Of a DNA stretch of 64,000 nucleotides, positions 25,832-34,900 are shown one piece after another. Location: positions 43,579 through 107,578 of the forward strand of contig CAZMHI010000008.1 of the NCBI GenBank assembly GCA_964566055.1, read 5' to 3'. The notes below the pieces were generated by a model. That model saw only the letters and a list, made by a program, of their open reading frames with translations, made no database searches and had not been told where the DNA came from. The translations under genes and the position numbers were made by a program. This DNA comes from TMED23 sp964566055. Its GTDB lineage: Bacteria > Pseudomonadota > Alphaproteobacteria > Rhodospirillales > UBA2165. Each line of letters opens with the position of its first letter. Position 1 is the stretch's first letter.

Positions 25832-27064
25832 TTAACTACCAGGTTTGAATTTACCCGTAGCAAATTTTAGCGGTGCCACAGGAACATATTTATTCCCTTG
25901 GATTTGGCGCAGCACCATTGGTTTCGCAATGTTGTTGCCTTCTTTGGCAAATTTTACATTTCCATAGAAGGTTTCTTCATTGAAGCTTACCAGAGCTTTA
26001 CGGATCGCTTCGGTATCGAAGGAATTGGCTTGTTCCATCGCCCGCACATAAACCCAAACTGCAGCGGTTGATTCTGCTGCTTGATACGGCGGCACATAAC
26101 CATATTTGGCATTGAAGTCTTTAGAATACTGCATGGCGCTACCGAACATTTTGTCTTTATAGGCCATGTCTTCCGCCCATTGCGTCGCACATAATGTACC
26201 TTCCGCAGAACCAGCACCAAATTTTTTGGCATCCGTCACTTTTGCAGATTCGCAGTGGGTCATGGCCAGCATCGGTACTTTGACTTTCATCTGTTTGGTT
26301 TGACGAATCGCCAAGGCTGCACCTTTGGAATGACCAGATACAACGAGAAGATCAGGTTTCAACGCCCGGACTTTGTTAAGCGTCGAGGCCATATCATTGA
26401 GTTCCGGCGGCAGTTTATCGTCAACAACGATTTTCATGCCAAATTCTTTTATTTTGTCTTTAACGCCAAGCAGCACGTCTTGTGAAAACGGATCGTTTTC
26501 AAAAGCCAGCGCAACTTTGATATCAGACGGTTTTTTACCTTTCATTCTGGCATATTCGGCAGCCAACGGAATTGATTCAGAGAGATACTGGTTGGCTGTA
26601 GAAAGAACCGCAAAAAGATATTTATAGCCTTTGTTGAACAATGAACGGGAAGCACCGTTACCTTCAACCATTGGAATTTTGTGTTTTTCAGTCACCGGTG
26701 CAACGGCTTTGGTCAGTCCAGAACTGTATGGCCCAAGCATATATTTGACGCCATCTTGTTTGATCAAGCGCTCTGCAAGCTGTGCGCCGCGGGCTGGATT
26801 AGACTCATCGTCATAAAATTTAAGCTTAATTTTGTATTTTTTACCGCCAACGGTTACGCCGCCTCTAGAATTAATTCTTTCAGCCGCAAGTTCGTAACCG
26901 CGTTTGGTGTGATTTCCAGCCGTGGTGTATTTTCCGGTCAGCGATAAAGCGGCACCGAGGGTAATCGTATCGCCGTCAACCCGCGCATCTGCGGGTGTCG
27001 CAGCTAATAGCGCAACGGCTGCCGTGCCGAGCGCCAAAGATGATAGTTTCCTGTGAAAGGACAT
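25832..27064 (-). CDS. livK: Branched-chain-type ABC transporter substrate-binding protein LivK
   Basis: A 410-residue periplasmic binding protein. Residues 1-27 are a signal peptide ending TPADA-R. The mature start DTITLGAALSLTGKYTTAGNHTKRGYELAAERINSRGGV is classic for the Leu/Ile/Val-binding family (PF13458). A GGGAG ribosome-binding site precedes the ATG. It is the first gene of the livKHMGF operon and lies 171 bases after the reductive dehalogenase pair in the same direction. Many members of this family bind aromatic acids, amides or urea rather than amino acids, so a link to the dehalogenase substrate is possible but unproven. Confidence 0.94.
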   Translation of the reverse strand: MSFHRKLSSLALGTAAVALLAATPADARVDGDTITLGAALSLTGKYTTAGNHTKRGYELAAERINSRGGVTVGGKKYKIKLKFYDDESNPARGAQLAERLIKQDGVKYMLGPYSSGLTKAVAPVTEKHKIPMVEGNGASRSLFNKGYKYLFAVLSTANQYLSESIPLAAEYARMKGKKPSDIKVALAFENDPFSQDVLLGVKDKIKEFGMKIVVDDKLPPELNDMASTLNKVRALKPDLLVVSGHSKGAALAIRQTKQMKVKVPMLAMTHCESAKVTDAKKFGAGSAEGTLCATQWAEDMAYKDKMFGSAMQYSKDFNAKYGYVPPYQAAESTAAVWVYVRAMEQANSFDTEAIRKALVSFNEETFYGNVKFAKEGNNIAKPMVLRQIQGNKYVPVAPLKFATGKFKPGS

Positions 27065-27235
27065 TTTATATCTCCCTAGTTATTGGCCCTGTAAGTTTTA
27101 CATACCTACAATACGGCCTCCGTTTGTTTCAGAGGTCCATATTTTGATGAAATCAAGTATTCACTGGTTGAAAACAAATCGCAACTGTATTTGTCAAAAA
27201 ATACAAAAAAAGTGGTTATTTAAGGCTCAATGCCT

Positions 27236-27493
27236 TTATTGAATAAACGAGACCACCAGGCCTGACAGCAGCAGTGCCGGCACGCCAATAACGAATAGCC
27301 CAATCCAGGCGGCTTTGGGTTCAAGTTCCGCCTTTGAAGCAAAGAAATGATGGACGGCCAAGGTACCGAGTGCCAAGGCTAGCCCCATAAGTGGCCAAAC
27401 ATACCACGCCACCGAGATATTTTCTGAAGTAAGCCAATTCCAAAACGCCATTCCACCAGCGCCCAGGATTACACCATATATAAATCGCCACAT
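27236..27493 (-). CDS. rdhB: Small three-helix membrane protein, RdhB-like anchor
   Basis: An 85-residue protein with three hydrophobic helices at about 3-19, 29-51 and 62-84. Between helices 2 and 3 it carries E56-L57-E58 (AELEPKAAW), matching the ExE motif known for RdhB proteins that anchor respiratory reductive dehalogenases to the membrane. It starts 18 bases after the RdhA gene in the same direction, the usual rdhAB order. Small hydrophobic proteins are easily confused, so the call depends on size, topology, the ExE motif and context together. Its direct function would be to dock RdhA. Confidence 0.75.
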   Translation of the reverse strand: MWRFIYGVILGAGGMAFWNWLTSENISVAWYVWPLMGLALALGTLAVHHFFASKAELEPKAAWIGLFVIGVPALLLSGLVVSFIQ

Positions 27494-27511
27494 ATTTAGA
27501 GGCTCCTCAAA

Positions 27512-28990
27512 TTAATCCAGTTGGGTTCCTTTGGCATTTTTGGTGCCGCGAGGTGGTAATTCCATGCCCCACCAGTCGTCTATATTGCGCTGATCCTGAT
27601 AGCCGAAAACACCGTCCATCTTGGCAAAGAAGGCGTTGACCTTATCCGGCATAATACGGTTCTTGGCGATGGCTATTTTGACCAGATCATGGATCACCGA
27701 AATATTTTTCTTACTAAACGCGCAGACGGCAAAACAGGTCGAACAGCCCGCCGTCGAAACCGCCCACCAGGTCCGGCAGGTCGGTGAATCTTCGTACCAG
27801 GTTTTATGGCCCGGATTATTCCAGGGCCCTTTCGGCTCCCAATAGGGTTCGGTTTCCTTGCTCAGACAATCGGCCGGACATTCCTCGGCGCAGACTTTAC
27901 AGGTGCGGCAAAAATTCATGATGCCGGCATCTATGGGTTTGGTCGGCTCTAGCGGTAAATCAGTGACAAGTTTGAACACCCGTTGCAGTGGCCCGTGCTC
28001 CGGGCTAATCATGCGGTTGATGCGGCCAATTTCACCGAGGCCCGCCATAACAGCAAAGGCTGGCGCTATACCCAAACCATTGAACCAGGTTCCCATCAAG
28101 CCTTGATAGCCCAGTACATGCAAAAAACACTGTAATTGGTCGATGGCGTTTCGCGCCTGGCCATACGCCGCACCGGTGGCGGCGGCGGAAAGCGCCGAGG
28201 GCATCAAGCCGGATTTTCGTTTAATAAGCTCTTCCGACATCTGCACGGAGAATACGATCACCCATTTGGCTTTTTCCGGGATGACCCTTTTTTCAGCTGT
28301 CTCATAGGCTTTATCGACATTTTCAAATTCGATCCGTTTGCCGTCCATGGCATCTTCGGCATAGATCAGCTTTCTGGTGTGATCATTGAGTTCCACATAA
28401 CCAACTTGCGAAGCGCCAAAATGCCTCAAAGCTGAGCGGATCATGCGTGAATTCTCCTGCGGCGTGCCTTCATAACGGGGCACACCCAGTTCTTCCGGGC
28501 TCATCGGCTTGGGACGCGCCGGATCAGTCAGTTTTGAACGCGACGCATCACTGGCAAACATTTCGCCTTCATTCTTGGTCGCCTCAGCAGTTTTTGCCCA
28601 AGAGCCTAAAAAACTGGTACCCACCGAGCCAGCCTGAGCACCAGCAATATCCAAAGCCCGGTCGCGTAAAGTGTAGCCTGGTTTATGATCGAGCATCCAC
28701 TGGCGCACTTTTTCCTCGCGGCGCTTACCAAGTTCTCTGGCCTTGTCTTCACCGACATATTTTTTCCACGAAACCTGTTGAATTTTGCGAGCATCAAAGC
28801 GCTCGGTGACATCCCAATCGATATCCATGGTCGGCTTTGCGACTTCCGTCACCCACCAGGGCCGCTTCCATTCTGCGGAAGGTGCGGCCATAACATCGTC
28901 AAGATCACTGAAACTATCTGCACCATCCTGGCGGTCCAGGCCCATCGCGCTCATGCGTTCTTTTTTACCCACGGTGCTATGGTGCTTCAT
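27512..28990 (-). CDS. rdhA: Reductive dehalogenase RdhA, respiratory-like, without a Tat signal
   Basis: A 492-residue corrinoid/iron-sulphur enzyme expected to remove halogen reductively from an organohalide. The start at 28990 has AGGAG six bases upstream. Two 4Fe-4S motifs are clear: C361, C364, C367 and C371 (CRTCKVCAEECP), and C405, C416, C419 and C423. The block GLGEIGRINRMISPEHGPLQ followed by TDLPL is diagnostic for RdhA, as is the C-terminal FGYQDQRNIDDWWGMELPP, which respiratory RdhAs carry near their end. Y276 lies where the catalytic tyrosine is expected. The N-terminus shows no twin-arginine signal, only KKERMSAMGL where RRxFM would be expected, which is odd beside an RdhB-like anchor. 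A palindrome at 29023-29041 lies just upstream. Confidence 0.9.
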   Translation of the reverse strand: MKHHSTVGKKERMSAMGLDRQDGADSFSDLDDVMAAPSAEWKRPWWVTEVAKPTMDIDWDVTERFDARKIQQVSWKKYVGEDKARELGKRREEKVRQWMLDHKPGYTLRDRALDIAGAQAGSVGTSFLGSWAKTAEATKNEGEMFASDASRSKLTDPARPKPMSPEELGVPRYEGTPQENSRMIRSALRHFGASQVGYVELNDHTRKLIYAEDAMDGKRIEFENVDKAYETAEKRVIPEKAKWVIVFSVQMSEELIKRKSGLMPSALSAAATGAAYGQARNAIDQLQCFLHVLGYQGLMGTWFNGLGIAPAFAVMAGLGEIGRINRMISPEHGPLQRVFKLVTDLPLEPTKPIDAGIMNFCRTCKVCAEECPADCLSKETEPYWEPKGPWNNPGHKTWYEDSPTCRTWWAVSTAGCSTCFAVCAFSKKNISVIHDLVKIAIAKNRIMPDKVNAFFAKMDGVFGYQDQRNIDDWWGMELPPRGTKNAKGTQLD

Positions 28991-29007
28991 GATTATCTCC
29001 TGGCCAG

Positions 29008-29021
29008 AATGCGCTAGCATT
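29008..29021. promoter_or_regulatory. Inverted repeat upstream of rdhA
   Basis: Arms AATGC and GCATT flank GCTA. It sits between the 19-base palindrome and the ribosome-binding site of rdhA, so it could be part of the same control region or a 5' leader hairpin. The arms are short and may be chance. Confidence 0.3.
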
Positions 29022-29022
29022 T

Positions 29023-29041
29023 TCCATATAAATTATATGGA
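29023..29041. promoter_or_regulatory. Perfect 19-base palindrome upstream of rdhA, candidate operator
   Basis: The sequence TCCATATAAATTATATGGA is a perfect palindrome around a central base and lies 33-51 bases upstream of the rdhA start. This is a typical place for a dimeric regulator, and it would overlap or abut the promoter. It does not match the CprK dehalobox (TTAAT-N4-ATTAA), so another regulator family would be involved. No regulator gene is adjacent. Confidence 0.5.
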
Positions 29042-29106
29042 TATTCGATGTGGAATGCACTTCGATTATTCCGCCAAGTGAAATTTCAAGCTATTTGGAG
29101 CTACCG

Positions 29107-30234
29107 TCAATTTTTACTAAATTCATCGCGCAGCGCCTCAGTATGCTCACCCAGTCCCGGTATTGTCATCGGCTCAACCGCTTCGCCGCGGATGCGGGCT
29201 GGCGGGGCGGGTATCTGCGCTTTACCGTGTGGTGTATCGAGTTCCATGCGGCGTAAATCTCCATGATTTGAAAGGTCTTCGATGGAATTAACCCGGCCGA
29301 AAGCCACCCGGGCAGCCAATAGTTTTGCTGACAATTCTTCCCGCGTATAGCGCCCGAACACTTCAATGATATCGGCCTCCAGCGCCTCGCGATTGGCGAC
29401 CCGGGATATATTATCTTTATAGGGCCCCTCTTCTGCCAAATCAGGCCGCTTTAAAATTTCCCGGGCAAACTGCGCCCATTCCCGATTATTCTGGATCGAG
29501 ATAACAATCAATTCGCCGTCTTTAGTTTCGAACGTCGCGTAAGGCGCCACGGAAGGATGACGCAATCCCATTCGTTCGGGAGCCTTGCCACTATAATCCT
29601 GATGCAACAACGGCACTGCCATCCAATCCGCCATACCATCAAACAGCGAGGTCTCAATTGCTTTACCTTCACCGCTTTGCTGCCGCTCCATCAGTGCCAA
29701 TAAAATCGCCGCATGGGCATACATGCCGGCGGCAATATCACAGACCGAGACACCGACACGGCCGGGCTCATCGGGCGAGCCGGTGATACTGGCCATACCG
29801 GTTTCCGCCTGCACCAGCATATCGTAGGCTTTCATGTCACGGGATGGCCCATCGCTGGCATAGCCCGAAATATCAACGGTGATCAGACGAGGAAATTTCT
29901 GACGCAATTCTTTTGAGCCAAAACCGCCACGCTCGGCTGCACCCGGCGCCAGGTTCTGCACAAACACATCCGCCTTGGCGATCATCCGCTGCAATAGCTC
30001 AGCATCTTCTGGCTGCTTGATATCAAGCTCGATGGATTCCTTGCCGCGATTGAGCCAGACAAAATAGGCGCTTTCCCCATTGACCACATCGTCGTAGCCG
30101 CGGGCAAAATCACCGCCCGCCCGCTCAATTTTAATCACCCGCGCCCCGGCATCGGCCAGACGCGAGGTGCAATAAGGTGCGGCCACCGCCTGTTCAACAG
30201 CGACAACCAGGATATCTTTCAACGGCTTAGACAT
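29107..30234 (-). CDS. Class III CoA-transferase (CaiB/BaiF family)
   Basis: A 375-residue CoA-transferase of the CaiB/BaiF/Frc family that moves CoA between carboxylic acids. The catalytic aspartate is D138 in MKAYDMLVQAETG, with the SITGSPDEPGRVGVSVCDIAAGMYA block following. N-terminal VAVEQAVAAPYCTSRLADAGARVIKIE and the C-terminal IRGEAVEPMTIPGLGEHTEALRDE are family-typical. Length is slightly shorter than formyl-CoA transferase. It is divergent from the CitE-like lyase gene, with 91 bases between the starts. CoA-transferase plus CitE-like lyase is a recurring pair for activating and cleaving an organic acid (such as a malyl-type CoA thioester). Substrate unknown. Confidence 0.93.
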   Translation of the reverse strand: MSKPLKDILVVAVEQAVAAPYCTSRLADAGARVIKIERAGGDFARGYDDVVNGESAYFVWLNRGKESIELDIKQPEDAELLQRMIAKADVFVQNLAPGAAERGGFGSKELRQKFPRLITVDISGYASDGPSRDMKAYDMLVQAETGMASITGSPDEPGRVGVSVCDIAAGMYAHAAILLALMERQQSGEGKAIETSLFDGMADWMAVPLLHQDYSGKAPERMGLRHPSVAPYATFETKDGELIVISIQNNREWAQFAREILKRPDLAEEGPYKDNISRVANREALEADIIEVFGRYTREELSAKLLAARVAFGRVNSIEDLSNHGDLRRMELDTPHGKAQIPAPPARIRGEAVEPMTIPGLGEHTEALRDEFSKN

Positions 30235-30325
30235 ATTATATTCTCAACTTTATTTTCAAAGACTATAGCCATCTCAGGGCTAGAAATGTATGTAAATGGT
30301 CTATCTAAGAAAGTGAGACTTAGCA

Positions 30326-31192
30326 ATGTCGCAGAAAATGAATTCCCTAGCCAATCCGAGGCGCAGTCTTTTATTTGTGCCGGGCGCTCGTCTGGAGGTT
30401 TTACCAAAAGCGCTGGCAGGCTGGACGGATATTGTCTGCATTGATCTCGAAGACGCTGTTGCTGATGATGCTAAAGACGCTGTCCGGGCGGAGGCGATCT
30501 CAGCCGCAGCCGACAATCTGTCAGAGGCCAAAACGGAAATTTGGCTGAGAATTAATTCTGTTCGAAGCGCTGAAGGTATGGCGGATATCATCGCCCTCGC
30601 CGAGGCCGACGTCGTTCCCGATGGTCTTATGCTGCCGAAAATTACCTCGCCGGAAGAGGTGCGCATTTTGCGGGATGTCCTCAGTACCAAACACCCAGAC
30701 CTCAAGTTTCATCCTTTGATCGAGACCACCGAAGGCCTCAAATGGGCTTATGAGATTGCCAAATCGAGCCATAAGATCGGCTCTCTGGTCTTTGGCGGCT
30801 TTGACATGTCAGCCGCCCTCAGGGTGGAGCCAGGCTGGAATTCGCTTTTGCACGCCCGCCAGCAACTCGTTCTGGCAGCCGCCAACGCCAAAGTCGATCT
30901 TCTGGATATGCCGTTTTTCGGGCTCGATGATCCCGATGGCTTGAGGGAAGAAGCTGAGGCAGCGCTCGAGATTGGCTTTACCGGCAAATGCGCCATCCAC
31001 CCCAAACAAATCGACATCATCAATGATGTCTACAGCCCGAGCGCTGAGGAAATCGCTAAAGCGATCGATCTCATTGCCAAATATGAAGCACAGGACAAAG
31101 CCTTTGTTGAAATCGACGGCGTCTTGATGGAAAAACCCATTGTCGAGCGGCTTTACCGCACGCTTTCCATTGCCGAGCGGATTGAGTCTTAA
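30326..31192 (+). CDS. HpcH/HpaI aldolase/citrate lyase (CitE-like) family protein
   Basis: A 288-residue TIM-barrel lyase of the CitE-like group. Substrate and Mg-site blocks are visible: RRSLLFVPGAR, IDLEDAVADDAKD, LRINSVRS, HPLIETTEGL and the C-terminal GFTGKCAIHPKQIDIIND. Family members cleave malyl-CoA, citramalyl-CoA or similar thioesters. The stop overlaps the start of the alpha/beta hydrolase gene by one base (TAATG). Together with the divergent CoA-transferase this suggests activation, C-C cleavage and hydrolysis of a small acid. It lies between the two dehalogenase genes but need not act with them. Confidence 0.92.
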   Translation: MSQKMNSLANPRRSLLFVPGARLEVLPKALAGWTDIVCIDLEDAVADDAKDAVRAEAISAAADNLSEAKTEIWLRINSVRSAEGMADIIALAEADVVPDGLMLPKITSPEEVRILRDVLSTKHPDLKFHPLIETTEGLKWAYEIAKSSHKIGSLVFGGFDMSAALRVEPGWNSLLHARQQLVLAAANAKVDLLDMPFFGLDDPDGLREEAEAALEIGFTGKCAIHPKQIDIINDVYSPSAEEIAKAIDLIAKYEAQDKAFVEIDGVLMEKPIVERLYRTLSIAERIES

Positions 31193-31959
31193 TGCCGCCC
31201 ACCAACGCCCCAAATATATATGCTGAAACCGGCGGCGCCGGTGAGACGACCTATCTGTTGCTGCACGGCCAGGGTGCCACCGGTGACACTTGGCAGAGAG
31301 TCCGCGATATCATTGAAAATGAAAAATCCGGCCAATGGATTATTCCCGATATGCGCGGACATGGCCGCTCCGATTGGACGGCGAGTTATGGCTTTGGTGA
31401 GCATGCGACCGATATCGCCAACCTCATCCGCGGCCGTGAACGGGTAGTTGTTATCGGCCATTCGATGGGTGGTATTATCGGCTTGGCACTGGCAACCGGC
31501 TGGTTTGGCGTCAACATTGCGGGCCTTGTGGTGATTGGCACCATTCTCGATTGGACGGAAGAGCATACAGCCGCCATGAATGCCATCGGCGGCAAACCAC
31601 CGCGCTGGTTTGACAGCCGCGATGAAGCCATTGAGCGCTATCTAAAAGTATCGGGCTTATTTGGCATTGTGCCGCCGGACGACCCCATGGCCGTGGCGGG
31701 CATATATCAAGAAGGCGATAAGTACCGCCTCGCTGCCGATAATGCTGTCGCCACTGTCGGCGGTGCGTGGATGGGTGTGTTACTGCCGGTGCCGACATGC
31801 CCGATTGTCCTGGCCGTCGGCGAACACGACAAAATGGTCGATATCGAAGGTTACCGGGCGGTTGATCCCAATGCTGTCACCTTACCCGGCGTTGGCCACA
31901 ACACCCATGTCGAAAACCCGCAATCGACCTGGGATTTGGTCAAGAAGCTCGGTATTTAA
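31192..31959 (+). CDS. Alpha/beta-fold hydrolase
   Basis: A 255-residue alpha/beta hydrolase. The nucleophile is S91 in VVIGHSMGGIIG, the oxyanion region is LLLHGQGATGDTW, the acid is probably the aspartate in VGEHDKMVD and the catalytic histidine lies in LPGVGHNTHVENP. No signal peptide is seen, so it is cytoplasmic. It overlaps the upstream lyase by one base, so the products are made together. Likely an esterase or thioesterase-like enzyme of the same pathway; haloalkane dehalogenase activity is unlikely because the nucleophile is serine, not aspartate. Confidence 0.92.
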   Translation: MPPTNAPNIYAETGGAGETTYLLLHGQGATGDTWQRVRDIIENEKSGQWIIPDMRGHGRSDWTASYGFGEHATDIANLIRGRERVVVIGHSMGGIIGLALATGWFGVNIAGLVVIGTILDWTEEHTAAMNAIGGKPPRWFDSRDEAIERYLKVSGLFGIVPPDDPMAVAGIYQEGDKYRLAADNAVATVGGAWMGVLLPVPTCPIVLAVGEHDKMVDIEGYRAVDPNAVTLPGVGHNTHVENPQSTWDLVKKLGI

Positions 31960-31997
31960 AAGTGTTAATTCTCGACTGTTGTGAAATTATTTTCTAT

Positions 31998-34900
31998 TTA
32001 CTCCGCCGCTCGCACAGAAATTTCACCTGATTTTCTAAACTCTGCCAGCAAACGAGTTTCTTCAGCTTTCGACTCTTCTATGGCACGGGATTTAACGTGG
32101 CCAAAGCCCCGGATTTGCTGTGGCAGAGAGGCAAGCTCGACGGCGGCCTCATAATTATCCGGCGCTAAGTTGGCAGTAATTTCACCTAACACGTTCTCAT
32201 AATCCCGTATCAAAGCACGCTCTTCCCGGCGTTCGGCCAAATACCCAAAAGGATCCAGTGGTGTACCCCGCAATACTTTGAGCGGCGCCAGAAGTTTCAA
32301 GGCTCGCCACATCAACGCACCATATTCTTTTTTGATAGGCTGGCCGGTGACGCGATCTTTGGTGGCAAATAAGGGCGGCGCAAAATGAAATTTGAGCTGG
32401 TAATCGCCGTCAAATTGCGCCTGCAGTTTTTCCAGGTAGCGCCTATCGGTATACAACCGCGCCACTTCGTATTCGTCTTTATAGGCCATCAATTTATATA
32501 ACGAACGCGCCACGTTTTCGGCCAAACTAAGTCGACCCGGGTCGACTTTTTTTTCTGCCGATGCAACGCTTTCGATGAGCGTGCGATAGCGTGTTGCGTA
32601 GGCAGCGTTTTGAAAATCCGTTAGGTCTTGGACCCGGGCTTCAACAAACTGGTCGAGATCAAACTCCGGCATATTATTATTTTGTACTCCAACCAGGCCA
32701 GCCAGCCGGTCCGGCTCATGCGCCGCCACCCGTCCCCAAGCAAAAGCGCGCAAATTCATCTCCACCGCAACATCGTTCAGGCGTATGGCCTCTTCGAGTG
32801 AGGCGGCTTTGAGAGGCAAATAGCCTTTTTGATAGGCGAAGCCGAGCAGGAATACATTGGTCGAGATATGATCACCCAACAATCTCGCTACCAATTGGGT
32901 CGCATCAAAAAAGTCAGCCTGACCCTCACCAAGCGTAGTTTCAATTACATTGGTATAACCACCGGCTTCCAGCGGCATATCGGGCCGTTCCGCAAAGGCC
33001 GCCAGCGGTACCAGATGATCATTTATAACCGCCCGCGTCCGCGTGGCACTCATGGTATTGATCGCCGCCTGACCCGCCGCAACGACCATATCAAAGCCAA
33101 TCACCAAATCACTCATACCACTGCCGATCCGCGTCGCTAAAACAGTATCGGGATCACTAGAAATTGAGACATGGCTCATCACCGCGCCGTTCTTTTGCGA
33201 GAGCCCGGTCTGATCCAGCACGGCACAGCCTTTACTCTCGATATGTGCAGCCATGCCCAAGGTTGCCCCAACTGTGATAACACCGGTGCCGCCAATCCCA
33301 GTCAGCAGAACATTATATGAGCCATTAATGGTGGCTGGTGCCGGATCCGGCAAAACAGCAGCGGGATTTGCATTATCTATTTCGGGCGGCTCGGAAATTT
33401 TTAAAGCCCCGCCTTCGACGGTGACAAAGCTCGGGCAAAAGCCGTCCAGACAACTGAAATCTTTATTACACGATGACTGATCGACAACGCGTTTGCGTCC
33501 AAGTTCGGTTTCAAGCGGGCGAATGGCGACACAATTGGATACCGTATTGCAATCGCCACAACCTTCGCAGACGGCGTCATTGATAAACACCCTTCGCGCC
33601 GGATCAGGATAAAGCCCACGCTTGCGGCGGCGGCGTTTCTCAGCAGCGCAGGTTTGGTCATAGATGATCGCTGTCACTCCCTCAAGCTCGCGCATTTCCA
33701 ATTGCAGTCGTTCGAGCTCCCGGCGGTGATGAATTTCCGCTTGCGGCGCCCAATCGAGAGTGTCCGGATATTTTTCCGGCTGGTCTGAGACGACAGCGAT
33801 GCGCCCGACGCCCTCGGCGGCAAGTTGCCTGGAGATTGTCCAGGGATAAAGCTCACCATCCATCGGCTGGCCGCCGGTCAATGCGACGGCATCATTGAAG
33901 AGAATTTTATAAGTAATATTAACACCCGATGAGACCGCCGCCCGGATCGCCAACAGTCCGGAATGGTAATACGTGCCGTCGCCGATATTTTGAAAAACGT
34001 GCTTGGCTGTGGTGAACGGCGCTTGGCCAATCCAGGTGCCACCCTCGCCTCCCATATGCGTATAGGCCGCCGTCCGCCGGTCCATATAAACCGCCATCGT
34101 GTGACAGCCAATACCGGCCAACGCGCGGCTGCCTTCCGGCACGAGCGTCGATGAATTATGGGGACAGCCGGCGCAGAACCAGGGTGAGCGTTCCGGTGGC
34201 GCTGCCGGGCGGTTGCTGTCTGCCGTGCGGGCTTTGATCGCAGCTGCGGCGGAGACCAAACAATTGCTCTCGCCTTCATCTAAAAAACGATTGGCAATAA
34301 TTTGAGCGACAATGGTGCCGTTAAGCTCGCCATATTCCGGCACCAAAAGATTTCCGCTTTCATCGTGTTTGCCAACCAGCCGTGGTCTTTGGTCTTCCGG
34401 CAGATCGAACAAAACGCGCGCCAGCTGATCCTCAATGAGATTGCGTTTTTCTTCGACCACCAGGATTTCATCGAAGCCTGCGGCCCATTCGCGGATGCGG
34501 CTCGGTTCCAGCGGCCAGGGCATGGCGACTTTAAAGACGCCGATGCCCAAGTCCCGGCGCTCAGTATCGCTAAGACCAAGCTCATCAAACGCCTGGCCGA
34601 CATTGAGCCAAGCCTTACCCGGCGCCACGATGCCAAGCTGTTTTTTAGCGGTTTCGTGGCTGATTCGATCAAGTTTGTTTTCGCGCATAAAAGCCTGCGC
34701 TGCTTTCAGCTTAATCGAGATCAGGCGTTTTTCCTGTTCAACCGGCCCATCCGGCCAGCGGATGTGAATACCGTCATCGGGAAAGTCAAAATCGGTGGGG
34801 TATTTTATTTCGACACGATTAGGCTCAACCGAGACCGACGCCGTGCTCTCAATAATATCGCCAACACATTTAAAACCGGTCCAGCAGCCGCTATAGCGCG

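Noticed and set aside
31192..31959. Haloalkane dehalogenase function for the alpha/beta hydrolase near the rdh genes
   Set aside because: The nucleophile in GHSMGG is serine, while hydrolytic dehalogenases of this fold use aspartate.
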